A DNA stretch of 64,000 nucleotides from JAEUJZ01 sp964460115 (GTDB taxonomy: Bacteria; Myxococcota_A; Polyangia; Palsa-1104; JAEUJZ01), in contig CAYWPR010000011.1 of NCBI GenBank assembly GCA_964460115.1, positions 1 to 64,000 on the forward strand. The letters are read 5' to 3'. Position numbers and translations under genes: made by a program. The notes beneath the pieces were generated by a model. The model ran no database searches. It was not told the origin of the DNA and saw only the letters and a program-made list of their open reading frames with translations. Below, one piece after another: positions 51,741 to 61,834 of this stretch (the stretch's first letter is position 1; each line of letters starts with the position of its first letter).

Positions 51741-52492
51741 GGATCCTCCGCGCGCAAAGCTTCCCAATCGCCGGCCGAATCGCCGGGTGCCAGCATATAG
51801 CCAGCGCCGCGTATGGTTTTTAGCAAACGCGGATGCTTGGAATCATCGCCCAGTTTTTGCCGCAGCCGCGAAATGTGCACATCGATGGAGCGATCAAAAG
51901 CTTCCTCGGCACTGCCTTTGGCCAAATCCAGCAATTGTTCGCGGCTTAGGATGCGGCCGGCGCGCTCGGCCAAGACGCGCAGCAGGGCAAATTCATACGC
52001 GGTCAGAGAAATCGGACGTCCATGCAGCGAGGCTAAAAGCCGTGCCGAATCGAGCATCAGTCCGCCCACCTGCATGGTCGCCGGCGCCGCTGGTCCGATG
52101 TGGCCGCGAGCCCGTCGCACTTGCGCGCGAATGCGCGCCAAAAGTTCGCGCGCCGAAAAAGGCTTTGTGACGTAGTCATCGGCACCAAGTTCTAGCCCCA
52201 GCACGCGGTCCGCTTCTTCGCTGCGCGCCGTAACGATGATGATGGGTACGGCGCAGCGGGCGCGCAAACTTTGGCAGATGGCGATTCCGTCCCGTCCGGG
52301 TAGCATCAGATCGAGCAGAATGACATCGAAGCTTTCATTGTGCGCCGCTGCCAGACCGCTTTCTCCATCCGCCACCAATGTAACGGTCAGTCCGTGACTG
52401 CGCAGATAGCGCGCCGTCAGTTCCCCAAGCCGCGGGTTGTCCTCGATAAGTAGCGCGCGAATGACGCCGTCATTGAATGTGGGCCTGAACAT
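51737..52492 (-). CDS. OmpR-family response regulator (CpxR-like)
   Basis: The 251-residue regulator has a receiver domain with acidic pair and phospho-Asp in FDVILLDLMLPGRDG, switch Lys in YVTKPFSARELLARIRAQVR, and an OmpR-type winged helix (LMLDSARLLASLHGRPISLT, EFALLRVLAERAGRILSREQ, DVHISRLRQKLGDDSKHPRL). The ATG at 52492 is preferred to 52564. It is co-transcribed with the kinase and divergent from the RND operon, a plausible target through the GTTAA-N6-TTAAC site at 52622. Confidence 0.92.
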   Translation of the reverse strand: MFRPTFNDGVIRALLIEDNPRLGELTARYLRSHGLTVTLVADGESGLAAAHNESFDVILLDLMLPGRDGIAICQSLRARCAVPIIIVTARSEEADRVLGLELGADDYVTKPFSARELLARIRAQVRRARGHIGPAAPATMQVGGLMLDSARLLASLHGRPISLTAYEFALLRVLAERAGRILSREQLLDLAKGSAEEAFDRSIDVHISRLRQKLGDDSKHPRLLKTIRGAGYMLAPGDSAGDWEALRAEDP

Positions 52493-52621
52493 GAGCAGCC
52501 ATCCTGTGCTTAGATGCAGCCGGCGCAATTGGTCTTGAATTTGGCAGCGCCGTCCGCTGCGCATTCCTTTTTAAACAATTTCCCACCTTCGCGGTCGGAA
52601 ATTTCTTCATTCTCTACAGTG

Positions 52622-52637
52622 GTTAATACTTCTTAAC
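52622..52637. promoter_or_regulatory. Possible operator between the response regulator and RND operon
   Basis: GTTAA, six bases, TTAAC is an inverted repeat in the shared intergenic region, 45 bases before the RND start codon. OmpR/CpxR-type regulators more often bind direct half-sites, so binding is a guess. Confidence 0.3.
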
Positions 52638-52681
52638 ATTCGCTTCAACTTCACGTCATCTGCGCTGCGCAAATTGCCAGC

Positions 52682-55600
52682 ATGTGGATTGTCGAGCTGG
52701 CTCTGCGTCGTCCGTACACCGTGGCTGTGATGTCTTTGCTGATTCTGCTCATGGGCGTTTTGTCATTAAACCGCATGGCCGTAGACATTTTTCCAGCCAT
52801 TGACATTCCGGTGGTCGCGGTGGTGTGGAACTACCCGGGACTTTCGGCCGAGGACATGGAGCGCCGCGTCGTTTTATTCAGTGAACGTGCCTATTCTACG
52901 ACGGTAAACGGCATCGAACGCATCGAGTCCCAATCGATTCCGGGAATTGGCATGATCAAAGTTTATTTTCAGCATGGGACGGACATGGGCGCGTCCATTG
53001 CGCAGCTTTCTTCGGTATCGAGTACGCTCTTACGTGCTGCGCCGCCCGGAATGACTCCGCCGCAGATCATTCAGTTTAATGCCTCTAACGTTCCGGTTGC
53101 GCAGCTCACGGCGTTTAGCGAGACGCTTCCCGAAGAAAAAGTCTTTGATCACAGCTTCAACTTTGTGCGCATTCGGCTGTTTACCATTCCGGGTCTGTCT
53201 ACACCGGCGCCTTTTGGCGGCAAAAGCCGGCAGATCAATGTCGATATAGACCCGCAGGCGCTGGCCGCAAAGGGATTGTCGCCGGCCGATGTAGTCAGTG
53301 CGCTACAGCTTTCCAATATCATTGTTCCGGCCGGAACCATGCGCATCGCCGAACGTGAGTACAACGTCGCGATGAATTCCTCGCCAGCGGTGGTCGAGCA
53401 GTTTAATAACATTCCGATCAAGTCGGTGGGCGGGGCCATGGTGCTAGTCGGCGACGTCAGTCGAATTAGCGATGGCTACGCCGATCAGACCAATATCGTT
53501 CACGTCAATGGTCGGCGAGCGACGTATCTGGCCATCCTCAAGCATGCCGATGCGTCGACGCTGGCGGTTGTCGATGCGACGCGCGATGCTTTGCCGGCCA
53601 TCAAAGCCGCGGCGCCAAACGGGATGGATTTTCGCATCGATTTCGATCAGTCCTTGTTTGTCCGCGCGGCCATCAAAAGCGTGCTGCGTGAAGCGCTTTT
53701 GTCATCGATTCTGGTTTCGCTGATGATTGCCATTTTTCTGGGAAGCTGGCGCTCGATGGTCATCGTCTGCACGTCGATTCCGCTGGCCATTTGTTCGGCG
53801 ATTATCGGATTAAAGCTTAGCGGTCACACCATCAACATCATGACGCTTGGCGGACTGGCCCTGGCCATCGGCATGCTGGTAGATGATGCCACGGTCGAAG
53901 TCGAAAACATTCACCGCAATCGCCATTTGGGAAAACCCCTGACCGTCGCGATTTTAGACGGAGCGCAACAGATCGCGACCCCGGCCATCGTCGCCACCTT
54001 GGCCATTTGCATCGTCTTTTTTCCCGTGGTGCTTTTGGTCGGCCCGGCCAAATATCTATTTATTCCGCTGGCCCTGTCAGTGGTTTTGGCCATGTTGGCT
54101 TCTTATCTGTTGTCGCGAACTTTGGTGCCGACTCTGGCCCGCATGCTGATGGCCGGAGAAGATCTGTCCGAAACCGCGCCGCGCCGCGGTTTGGGCCGGC
54201 TTGTCCATCGCTTAAATGAGCGGCGTGATGAAGCTTTTGCCAAGCTGCAATCGGCCTACGGAAAGGTGCTGGCTCGGCTGCTCGACAATCCGCGTTTTAC
54301 CGTTGCGGTTGCCGCCGCGGTGGTCGTGGCATCGCTCTTTTTGGTACGAGTCGTCGGAACGGATTTTTTTCCATCCGTGGATGCCGGACTTATGAAGCTG
54401 CATTTTCGCGCGCCGCCCGGTTCGCGACTGGAACGCACCGAGGAACTGGTTGCGGAGGTCGAAAAGAAAATTCGGCAAGTCATTCCGGAATCTGAACTTT
54501 TGACGGTCAACGACATGATTGGCGTGCCGTTTTACTTCAATCTGGCTTTTGTTCCGACCGACAATGTCAGCGCCATGGATACCGATATTTTGATTGCCTT
54601 ACAGGAACACCATCGCCCGACCGCGCAGTACATGCGGACGCTGCGTCAAGAACTGCCGCGGGCTTTTCCCGGTTCTACTTTCTACTTTCAACCTGCTGAC
54701 ATCATCAGCCAGGTACTAAACTTCGGACTGTCCGCTCCCATCGACATTCAAGTGGAGCATGCCAACTTGAATACGGCGTATGAAGTAGTTCGCAAATTGT
54801 GCGACCGCGTCCGCGAAATTCCCGGAATCGTCGATGCCCACGTCATTCAACGTCTGGACTATCCGACATTGCGCATCGAAGTCGATCGCCGTCAGGCGGC
54901 GCAACTTGGTTTAAGTCAGCGCGACATTGCCAATAGCGTTCTGGTTTCGCTGTCCTCAAGCGCCCTGGTCGCTCCTTTGTTTTTCCTCAATCCAATCAAT
55001 AACGTCAGCTATAACGTCGTTGTGAAGACGCCGCTGCAAAAGCTGAAAACCGTGCCCGATTTGCTGGGGGTACCGCTGACGTCGCCGTTTTCAAATCTGC
55101 CTGTGCCGGCCGAGCTACCCGGGGTCGGAATGGCGGCGCTGCCGCGCGCGGCGGTACAGACCCTAAGCAGCGTGGCTTCGCTTTCGCCGGCGGTTACGCC
55201 GGATCAGATCAATCACCACACCATTCAGCGCGTGCTCGACATCGCCGCCAGCATTGACGGACGTGATTTGGGCGCGGTGGCGGCGGACATCGAACGCAAA
55301 GTGGCGGAACTGGGCCCCTTGCCGGCCGGCATGCGCATTCACGTGCGCGGACAAAACGAAGTTCGAAAGGAATCCTTTGCCAGTCTGGGGCTCGGTCTTA
55401 TTTTGGCCATCGTGCTCGTCTATTTTCTGATGGTGGTGCTGTTTCAGTCGTGGCTGGATCCGTTCATCATCATGATCGCGGTTCCCGGAGCGCTTATCGG
55501 AATTTTATGGCTTTTGGTTTTGAGCCATACCACGCTCAATGTGGAATCGCTGATGGGGGCGATTATGGCGGTGGGCATCGCCGTATCCAATTCGATTCTG

Positions 55601-55942
55601 ATGGTTAGCTTTGCCAATGACAGCCGGCTTGAAAGCGAGCTTAGCGCGACCAAGGCGGCGCTACTGGCCGGACAGACTCGGCTGCGCCCGGTGCTGATGA
55701 CCGCACTGGCGATGATCATCGGAATGATTCCGATGGCCCTGGCCCTGGGCGAAGCCGGCGAACAAAACGCACCGCTTGGCCGGGCGGTGATTGGCGGCCT
55801 TCTGGCGGCAACCTTGTTTACTTTGTTTGTGGTTCCCGTGGTCTACGCTCTGCTGCGAAAGAAGCTGCCGACCAAGCATCTTTTGGAAGCGCGCTTTCAG
55901 CGAGAAAAACAGGGCGCGACCCTTGAAAGGAGCACTCCGTGA
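52682..55942 (+). CDS. RND-family multidrug efflux permease (HAE1 type)
   Basis: The 1,086-residue inner-membrane transporter is the proton-driven part of a tripartite pump. It has the twofold RND layout with 12 helices, two large periplasmic loops, and early residues VELALRRPYTVAVMSLLILL and the proton-relay region GLALAIGMLVDDATVEVENI with the Asp-Asp pair. The C-terminal half includes GLGLILAIVLVYFLMVVLFQ, then VGIAVSNSILMVSFA (the AcrB Lys site is replaced by Ser/Asn, as in other RND members). The start codon overlaps nothing; the adaptor gene overlaps its stop by 4 bases. Confidence 0.93.
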   Translation: MWIVELALRRPYTVAVMSLLILLMGVLSLNRMAVDIFPAIDIPVVAVVWNYPGLSAEDMERRVVLFSERAYSTTVNGIERIESQSIPGIGMIKVYFQHGTDMGASIAQLSSVSSTLLRAAPPGMTPPQIIQFNASNVPVAQLTAFSETLPEEKVFDHSFNFVRIRLFTIPGLSTPAPFGGKSRQINVDIDPQALAAKGLSPADVVSALQLSNIIVPAGTMRIAEREYNVAMNSSPAVVEQFNNIPIKSVGGAMVLVGDVSRISDGYADQTNIVHVNGRRATYLAILKHADASTLAVVDATRDALPAIKAAAPNGMDFRIDFDQSLFVRAAIKSVLREALLSSILVSLMIAIFLGSWRSMVIVCTSIPLAICSAIIGLKLSGHTINIMTLGGLALAIGMLVDDATVEVENIHRNRHLGKPLTVAILDGAQQIATPAIVATLAICIVFFPVVLLVGPAKYLFIPLALSVVLAMLASYLLSRTLVPTLARMLMAGEDLSETAPRRGLGRLVHRLNERRDEAFAKLQSAYGKVLARLLDNPRFTVAVAAAVVVASLFLVRVVGTDFFPSVDAGLMKLHFRAPPGSRLERTEELVAEVEKKIRQVIPESELLTVNDMIGVPFYFNLAFVPTDNVSAMDTDILIALQEHHRPTAQYMRTLRQELPRAFPGSTFYFQPADIISQVLNFGLSAPIDIQVEHANLNTAYEVVRKLCDRVREIPGIVDAHVIQRLDYPTLRIEVDRRQAAQLGLSQRDIANSVLVSLSSSALVAPLFFLNPINNVSYNVVVKTPLQKLKTVPDLLGVPLTSPFSNLPVPAELPGVGMAALPRAAVQTLSSVASLSPAVTPDQINHHTIQRVLDIAASIDGRDLGAVAADIERKVAELGPLPAGMRIHVRGQNEVRKESFASLGLGLILAIVLVYFLMVVLFQSWLDPFIIMIAVPGALIGILWLLVLSHTTLNVESLMGAIMAVGIAVSNSILMVSFANDSRLESELSATKAALLAGQTRLRPVLMTALAMIIGMIPMALALGEAGEQNAPLGRAVIGGLLAATLFTLFVVPVVYALLRKKLPTKHLLEARFQREKQGATLERSTP

Positions 55943-57048
55943 GCGTGCGCAAGAACTCACTTTTGTATGTGGGCGGATTTCTGCTGATTGCTTTGATCAT
56001 CGGCGGAGCGGTCTTGCTAGAACACAGCCGCAGCCGTGCCGAAGCGCACGAGGCGACGCTGCGCAAGCGCGAGGTTGCGGCCGGTCCGCACGTTTTGATG
56101 GCCGTCGCCGTGCCCGCCAAAACCGAGCAGCAACTATCGCTGCAGGGCGAGGCGCGACCTTTCGCCGAAGTGACTCTGTATGCCAAAATCAGCGGCTATC
56201 TAAAGTCGATTCGCGTCGACAAAGGCGACAATGTAAAAAAGGATCAACTGCTGGCAATCATCGAGTCGCCCGAAATCGACCGCCAGTACGAAGGCGCTAT
56301 GGCTGATGCGCACTTTAAGCGAGCCAATGCGCAGCGCTCTGCAAGCCTGGTAAAAGGCGGGTTTATTGCGCCGCGCGATGCCGAACAGGACAGCAGCCAG
56401 GCCCTTATCGCCGAAGCCACGGTGGCAGCAATTAGCACGCAGAAGTCTTATGAACAGCTCACCGCGCCCTTTGATGGCACGATCACTGCGCGCTTTGCCG
56501 ACCCCGGTGCGCTTATGCAAAGCGCAGTGAGCGCGCAGACTGGGGCCTTGCCGGTGGTGACGGTTTCTCAGCTCGATCGGCTGCGGGTCTACGCCTACGT
56601 CGATCAGCGCACCGCCGCCCTAGTCCATCGCGGAAATCCTGTAGAGGTCAACCTGCCGGGATCACTGTCTGCGGGTGTGCCGGGGCAGGTCACGCGCTTG
56701 TCGGATGCGCTTGATGCGCGCACTCGCATGATGCTCGTCGAGGTCGATCTCGACAACCGCGAGCGGCGCATCGTGCCGGGCAGTTTCGTCAATGTCGTTT
56801 TGACCATTTCCCTGCCTCCGGCCGTCGAGATTCCGGTAGAAGCCCTGGTGGTGCGCGGCAAGCAGAACTTTGTTGCTCACCTGGGTGACGACAAGCACAT
56901 TCACTTTCGTCCGGTGACGCTTAGCGGCAATGATGGCGCCCGCGTGCGTGTGAGTCAGGGCCTTAGGGCTGGCGAAACTGTGGGCTTAGATGTAGGAAAC
57001 ACCGTGGACGACGGCGCTGCCGTGCAGCCGATGTTTGCGCCGAAGTAG
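55939..57048 (+). CDS. RND periplasmic adaptor (membrane fusion protein)
   Basis: The 369-residue adaptor begins at GTG 55939, overlapping the permease stop (GTGA). It has one N-terminal helix (LYVGGFLLIALIIGGAVLLE), a split lipoyl domain (GYLKSIRVDKGDNVKKDQLL and APFDGTITARFADPGALMQS), a short hairpin, and beta-barrel/proximal domains ending VGLDVGNTVDDGAAVQPMF. It links the permease to an outer-membrane channel. There is no lipobox. It converges with the tolC-like gene 46 bases away, which may be the shared channel. Confidence 0.92.
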   Translation: MSVRKNSLLYVGGFLLIALIIGGAVLLEHSRSRAEAHEATLRKREVAAGPHVLMAVAVPAKTEQQLSLQGEARPFAEVTLYAKISGYLKSIRVDKGDNVKKDQLLAIIESPEIDRQYEGAMADAHFKRANAQRSASLVKGGFIAPRDAEQDSSQALIAEATVAAISTQKSYEQLTAPFDGTITARFADPGALMQSAVSAQTGALPVVTVSQLDRLRVYAYVDQRTAALVHRGNPVEVNLPGSLSAGVPGQVTRLSDALDARTRMMLVEVDLDNRERRIVPGSFVNVVLTISLPPAVEIPVEALVVRGKQNFVAHLGDDKHIHFRPVTLSGNDGARVRVSQGLRAGETVGLDVGNTVDDGAAVQPMFAPK

Positions 57049-57094
57049 GCGCTTAAAAAGCAGGCAGCGGAAGCCGAGATTAGGAATTTCCGTT

Positions 57095-58390
57095 TTATTC
57101 CCCAGTGGCGTGCTGAATGGCGACGTGGGCCAGGGCCAATTGATACTGGGCTCGCACCAAGTTGAGACGAGCTTGGGTCAGCGCCGCTTGGGATTCCAAA
57201 AGATCGGTAGTGGTGGCGGCACCGGCTTTGACCAGGGCTTCGGTGACGCGATAGGCTTCTTGCGCGCTTTCGATGGATTGCTCGGCCAGGCGCACCGCGC
57301 TGCGTGCCGACTGCGACATCAATAGTTCGGTCGAAACTTCGGTGACAATTTGCCGCTTTTGCGCCGAATGCTCTTGTTTGAGCGCATCGGTTTGCGCTTG
57401 CGCTGCGCGATAGCCAAACCAGGTGGCGCCCCAATCCCAAAACAACCAAGAGGCTTTTAGTCCGATGTACGCGGCATTGGCCGGCGCAAAAACCTGGCCG
57501 TCAACGCGGGTGTATCCAGCTTGCAGATTGATGTCGGGCAGCAGCGCCAAAAGCCGCGCCCGCTCTTGATACTCGGCGGATTCGACATGTAGCTGCGCCG
57601 TCAAAAGTTCCGGCCGCGCTGCCATGGCGCGTTGTACCGCCACCGAATATGACATGGTTTCGGCATGCGCTGCCTCGAGCAGGGCGCTTGGTTCGCGCAG
57701 CTCTACGGCTTCCTCGCCGGGCAAGCCTATAAGGATGAGCAGGCTGGCGCGAGCGACCTCGGCCTGAGTGTGCGCGACTATCGCTTGCTGCTGCGCGTTG
57801 GCGACGGCCACCTGGACGCGCAGAACGTCGGCGTTGGTAAGCACGCCGGCCTTGAGCTTGGCGCGGGCGATGGTCACTTGTTCTTCCAGCTCTTGCGCGG
57901 ACTGCTTGGCAATGGCTTCTTGGGCTTTGGCTTCAAAATGGTGCAGATACGCGTTGCGCACCGCTTGCCGCGCCGCTTCCTTGGCGATGCGCAACTGCGC
58001 CGCATCGGCGGCTGCCGTTTGGCGCTGGGCCCGATAATCGGCGTTCATGCGAAACAGCCCGAGCAGCGGTTGATTCATGGCCAGCGCAAAGGTGTTGGTA
58101 TCCTGTTCGCGGGCGACAAAGGGCGGAAATCCCGGAAACGGGACCATAAAAGGACTGTCCCAATGCTGGTAGTCATCACTGACGGCCAGCGCCGGCAGCA
58201 TGCGGCTTCTTCCCGCCTTGGCGTAAAGCTCGGCGGCTTTTACCCGCGCGCCAATCACTTGCAGCGAAGGATTTTCGGACAGCGCCAGACGTTCGGCTTC
58301 CTCAATCGTGAGCTGCCGAGGTTCTGCTGCCCAGGCTGGCACCGTCCGCAAAAGCCCGGCAAGCAATAAAAAGAGCCACGCGATGCGCAT
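57095..58390 (-). CDS. tolC: Outer-membrane efflux channel, TolC family
   Basis: The 431-residue protein has a signal peptide (IAWLFLLLAGLLRTVPAWA) and the twofold TolC helix-barrel repeat: LTIEEAERLALSENPSLQVI near the start, long helices rich in Ala/Gln/Glu, and the second repeat (SYSVAVQRAMAARPELLTAQ, VTEALVKAGAATTTDLLESQ, LNLVRAQYQLALAHVAIQHA). It forms the exit duct for the EmrAB pump encoded upstream and possibly for the convergent RND pump. GGAG precedes the ATG. Two bases separate it from emrA. Confidence 0.9.
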   Translation of the reverse strand: MRIAWLFLLLAGLLRTVPAWAAEPRQLTIEEAERLALSENPSLQVIGARVKAAELYAKAGRSRMLPALAVSDDYQHWDSPFMVPFPGFPPFVAREQDTNTFALAMNQPLLGLFRMNADYRAQRQTAAADAAQLRIAKEAARQAVRNAYLHHFEAKAQEAIAKQSAQELEEQVTIARAKLKAGVLTNADVLRVQVAVANAQQQAIVAHTQAEVARASLLILIGLPGEEAVELREPSALLEAAHAETMSYSVAVQRAMAARPELLTAQLHVESAEYQERARLLALLPDINLQAGYTRVDGQVFAPANAAYIGLKASWLFWDWGATWFGYRAAQAQTDALKQEHSAQKRQIVTEVSTELLMSQSARSAVRLAEQSIESAQEAYRVTEALVKAGAATTTDLLESQAALTQARLNLVRAQYQLALAHVAIQHATGE

Positions 58391-58392
58391 CG

Positions 58393-59589
58393 CTACTTCT
58401 CCACATATACGGCCACATCGGCGGACAAACCGGCGCGCAGCAGAAGGCCGCTTGGCGGTGTGGTCCAGGCGATGCGCACCGGCACCCGTTGCACCACTTT
58501 GACGAAGTTGCCAGAGGCATTGTCGGCGGGCAAAAGCGAAAAGCTGGCTCCCGTGCCGCCGGCCAGGCTTTCGATGCGGCCCTCAAAGCGTTGCCCGGGA
58601 TAGGCATCGATGCGAATGCTCGCGCGCTGTCCGGGGTGCATCTTGCCGATTTGCGTCTCTTTGAAATTGGCCAACACGTAGGTATCGATGGGAACAAGTT
58701 CGATGATGGGCTGACCCGTGCTTAGCAGTTGTCCGGGGTGCACCGAGAGCTTGGAAGCGATGCCATCGGCCGGCGCAAAGATCTTGGTATAGGAAAGCTG
58801 CAAGCGGCTAAGTTCCAAAAGTGCCTCGGCGCTGCGCACGCGGGCCCGCGCCAGGTCGGCGTTGGCCTTGGCGCTGGCCAACTGCGCATCTATAGGCGTG
58901 CTTTGATTGAGGTGACCGCGCGCCTCACGCACCCGCGTGTCGGCGGCCTGCTTGGATTCGCGGGCGACGGCAAGCTGCGCTTGCGCTTGCGCAATGGCGG
59001 CCTGCGCTGATTCGTAGGCAATTTGCGCGCTGTCGAGGCGCTCTTGCGGAACGGCGTTGGCGGCGCGTAACTCTTTGGCGCGATCCATGTCGATTTTGGC
59101 TTTTCGCGACTCGGTTTCGGCCCGCAAAAGGCTGGCGCGAGCAGCCGCGACCTGGGCCAGGGCGCTGCCGACGCCGACGGTAGAGCCGCTAAACTGGGCT
59201 TTGGCGCTCATCAAGCCGCCGCGCGAACTGGCATCGACGATTTCTACCTGCGCGGTTGCCGCTGCGGCTTGCGCCTGGGCCGTGCTGAGCTCGGCTTCCG
59301 ATTGTGAAACCCGCGCGGCATAGTCGGCAGTATCTAGTTCCGCCAGCAGATCCCCTTTTTTGACCCGCTGGTTTTCGACGATGGCGACCTTTACCACCTG
59401 GCCCGGCACACGGGTCGCGACCGGAATGATATCGGCGGCAACCTGCGCGTCATCGGTTTCCTCATGCCCGAGCGTCCGGTAGTAGTAAACCGCGACGCCG
59501 GCCGCAATAAGCGGCACCAAGACCGCGAGGATTCGCAGGGGCCTGCGCCGCGGCGCCTCCGAAGTGGTTGGCTTGGTCGTGGACTCCAT
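58393..59589 (-). CDS. emrA: EmrA/HlyD-family periplasmic adaptor
   Basis: The 398-residue adaptor has one N-terminal helix (LRILAVLVPLIAAGVAVYYY), lipoyl halves (VPGQVVKVAIVENQRVKKGD and KIFAPADGIASKLSVHPGQL), and a long alpha-helical hairpin with many Ala/Gln/Glu residues (about 85-250), then a beta barrel (NFKETQIGKMHPGQRASIRI). This is the EmrA/HlyD type that works with an MFS transporter. ATG 59587-59589 with GAGGTG 5 bases upstream is used; a GTG two codons earlier overlaps the emrB stop. Confidence 0.92.
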   Translation of the reverse strand: MESTTKPTTSEAPRRRPLRILAVLVPLIAAGVAVYYYRTLGHEETDDAQVAADIIPVATRVPGQVVKVAIVENQRVKKGDLLAELDTADYAARVSQSEAELSTAQAQAAAATAQVEIVDASSRGGLMSAKAQFSGSTVGVGSALAQVAAARASLLRAETESRKAKIDMDRAKELRAANAVPQERLDSAQIAYESAQAAIAQAQAQLAVARESKQAADTRVREARGHLNQSTPIDAQLASAKANADLARARVRSAEALLELSRLQLSYTKIFAPADGIASKLSVHPGQLLSTGQPIIELVPIDTYVLANFKETQIGKMHPGQRASIRIDAYPGQRFEGRIESLAGGTGASFSLLPADNASGNFVKVVQRVPVRIAWTTPPSGLLLRAGLSADVAVYVEK

Positions 59590-59591
59590 TT

Positions 59592-61196
59592 TCACACCTC
59601 AATATGAACGTCTGCGCCGGGACGTTTTTCGCCCGGCTGCGTAGGCGGTAGCGCACGCAAAAAGATGACAAGCGGCAGCACACATAGGAATGCAATTCCG
59701 CCTAACATGAACAGCTTTTCAAAGGACAGCACCATCGATTGGCGAATGACAAGGCCGGTCAGCATTTGCCGCGCGCCGGTTTCGGCCGTCGCCGCACTAT
59801 AGCCATGCGAGAGCAGAAATGACTTCATCTGCGCAAGCCGGCTAAGTAGCTCCGGACGTCCTGGATCAAGGTGCGCGATCATTCCGTAGCGCGCCTGCAC
59901 CGCAAAGCGGTTGATAAGCGACGCAAATGCCGCCAATCCCACCGAGCCGCCAATTTGGCGCAAAAGGGAATTGAGTCCGGTGGCATCGGTCAGCTTATAG
60001 CGCGGAACGTGGCTGAGGGCGATGGTGGTCAGCGGAATAAACAGACAAGCAAAGCCCGCCCCTTGCACAATCAGCGCCGACACCACAGAGCGGGTCGATG
60101 TGGCCAGAGTGTAATGGCTCATCTCAAAGGACGTATAAGCAAAAAGGAGGATTCCCACCGTAATAAATAGGCGCGGCGAGATGCGGTTATAAAGCCGTCC
60201 GACAATCGGCATGGCCACCATCATGGCCAAAGAGCGCGGCATCAGCGCCATTCCGGACTGCATGGCCGTAAATCCAAGCATCTCTTGCATAAACAGCGGC
60301 AATAGGAAGGTCTGGGCCATGAGCATGGCGAACATCATCGAGCCGATGATCGTTCCCGAGGTAAATACCTCATTTTTAAACAGCGTCAGATCCACAACCG
60401 GAGCTGGTGCGGTCAGCTCGCGCCACACAAAAGCGATGGCGCTGAAAAACGCAATCACCGCGCAGCCGCTAATCAGACGCGACTCGAACCAATCGTCGCG
60501 CGTTCCTTCTTCCAGCACGTACTGCAGAGTGGCCAGACACAGCGAAAGCAAAAGAATTCCAATCCAATCCAAGTTGCGGCGCATCTTTTCGCCCATCGCC
60601 AGATTGGCGGCGCGCACGTCTTCGGGCTCATGCACAAAGCGCGAGACCATGACCAGGCCCAGGATTCCCACCGGCAAATTGATGTAGAAAATCCACGGCC
60701 AGGCATAGTTGTCGATGATGTAGCCGCCGAGCGTCGGACCAAATGCCGGTCCCAGCACCACCGCCATGCCAAAGACGGCCATGGCCATGCCTTGCTCGTG
60801 CGGCGGAAATGTCTGCCGCAAAATCGCCTGCTCGGTCGGCTGCAAAGCGCCAGCGCCTAGTCCTTGAATGATGCGGGCCAGAATCATGACTCCCAAAGAG
60901 CGCGCAAGTCCGCACAGCGCCGAACCAATCAGAAACAGGACAAGCGCCGCCATATAGACGCGTTTTTGGCCAAACAGCCGTCCCAAAAATGCCGTAAGCG
61001 GCATGATGAGCACGGTAGAGATAATGAAGGCCGTGCTGATCCAGGTCACTTCCTCAACGGTTGCGGAGAGCTCGCCGCGCAAATGCGGAATGGCGACATT
61101 GACGATCGAACCGTCAATGGCCCCCATGAGCGTTCCAAACGTCACGGAAAGCGTTACCAGCCATTTGTTGACCGGAGGCCGCGGTGCGTCGCTCAT
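59592..61196 (-). CDS. emrB: EmrB-type MFS drug transporter (DHA2 family)
   Basis: The 534-residue, 14-helix drug:H+ antiporter has DHA2 marks: LMGAIDGSIVNVAIPHLRGE with the motif D1 Asp, TVEEVTWISTAFIISTVLIM, GRLFGQKRVYMAALVLFLIG (motif A), LARIIQGLGAGALQPTEQAI (motif B) and LGPAFGPTLGGYIIDNYAWP (motif C). It exports hydrophobic compounds with EmrA and a TolC channel. Its start overlaps the tetR stop (ATGA), so it is co-transcribed with the regulator. Confidence 0.94.
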   Translation of the reverse strand: MSDAPRPPVNKWLVTLSVTFGTLMGAIDGSIVNVAIPHLRGELSATVEEVTWISTAFIISTVLIMPLTAFLGRLFGQKRVYMAALVLFLIGSALCGLARSLGVMILARIIQGLGAGALQPTEQAILRQTFPPHEQGMAMAVFGMAVVLGPAFGPTLGGYIIDNYAWPWIFYINLPVGILGLVMVSRFVHEPEDVRAANLAMGEKMRRNLDWIGILLLSLCLATLQYVLEEGTRDDWFESRLISGCAVIAFFSAIAFVWRELTAPAPVVDLTLFKNEVFTSGTIIGSMMFAMLMAQTFLLPLFMQEMLGFTAMQSGMALMPRSLAMMVAMPIVGRLYNRISPRLFITVGILLFAYTSFEMSHYTLATSTRSVVSALIVQGAGFACLFIPLTTIALSHVPRYKLTDATGLNSLLRQIGGSVGLAAFASLINRFAVQARYGMIAHLDPGRPELLSRLAQMKSFLLSHGYSAATAETGARQMLTGLVIRQSMVLSFEKLFMLGGIAFLCVLPLVIFLRALPPTQPGEKRPGADVHIEV

Positions 61197-61828
61197 TTCG
61201 CTTTTTCTCCCGCGCCGCTAATGAAAAATGAAACCAGCAAATCGATATGTTGCACGGCGGAGCCTTCTTCTGGCAGATACATGCGCCGCATCAGCATCGA
61301 GCGCATCATGCCCATAAGCAGTGTCGGAGCAAGCGGGCATAATTCGGCGCGCAGCTCGCCCTGTTTTTGACCGCGCTCGACAAGCTGGGCGCAGCGAAAA
61401 TAAATCTCGCGCTGAATTTCCTGCGCCGTCTGCGACATATTCGGCGGGCCGCATTCGGCTTGCGTAAAGGTCGCAAAAAACTGCCAATGCTCTTCGAAGT
61501 GGGTGTAGACCACGCGCAAAAGCGCCGTCAGTTGCGCGAAAAAGGGCTGGCCTTCGCTGGCGTTTAGACAATCGTCAATGCGCTCAAGCAGTTTGATGCG
61601 GCGCTCGGTGGCCAAGGCATTTACCAGCGCTTCGCGATCTTTGTAGTGATTGTAAAGCGTGCCGACGGCCACACCTGCCCGAGCGGCAATTTCGGCCATG
61701 TGCGTGGCGTAGATTCCACGCTCGACAAATACCTGCTCAGCGGCATTGAGAATCGCCAGCGCGGTGCTTTCGCGCAGCCGGTCGCGCAGCCGCCGAACTG
61801 TGGATCCAGAAAATGAATCCTGATTCAT
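61193..61828 (-). CDS. TetR-family regulator of the EmrAB-TolC operon
   Basis: The 211-residue repressor has the N-terminal TetR helix-turn-helix (ESTALAILNAAEQVFVERGI, AEIAARAGVAVGTLYNHYKD) and a ligand-binding helical C-terminal domain. It is the first gene of the tetR-emrB-emrA-tolC operon, so autorepression relieved by a drug is likely. There is no Shine-Dalgarno sequence before the ATG, and the -10 box at 61835-61840 ends only 6 bases upstream, so the transcript may be leaderless. Confidence 0.92.
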   Translation of the reverse strand: MNQDSFSGSTVRRLRDRLRESTALAILNAAEQVFVERGIYATHMAEIAARAGVAVGTLYNHYKDREALVNALATERRIKLLERIDDCLNASEGQPFFAQLTALLRVVYTHFEEHWQFFATFTQAECGPPNMSQTAQEIQREIYFRCAQLVERGQKQGELRAELCPLAPTLLMGMMRSMLMRRMYLPEEGSAVQHIDLLVSFFISGAGEKAK

Positions 61829-61834
61829 ATTTTG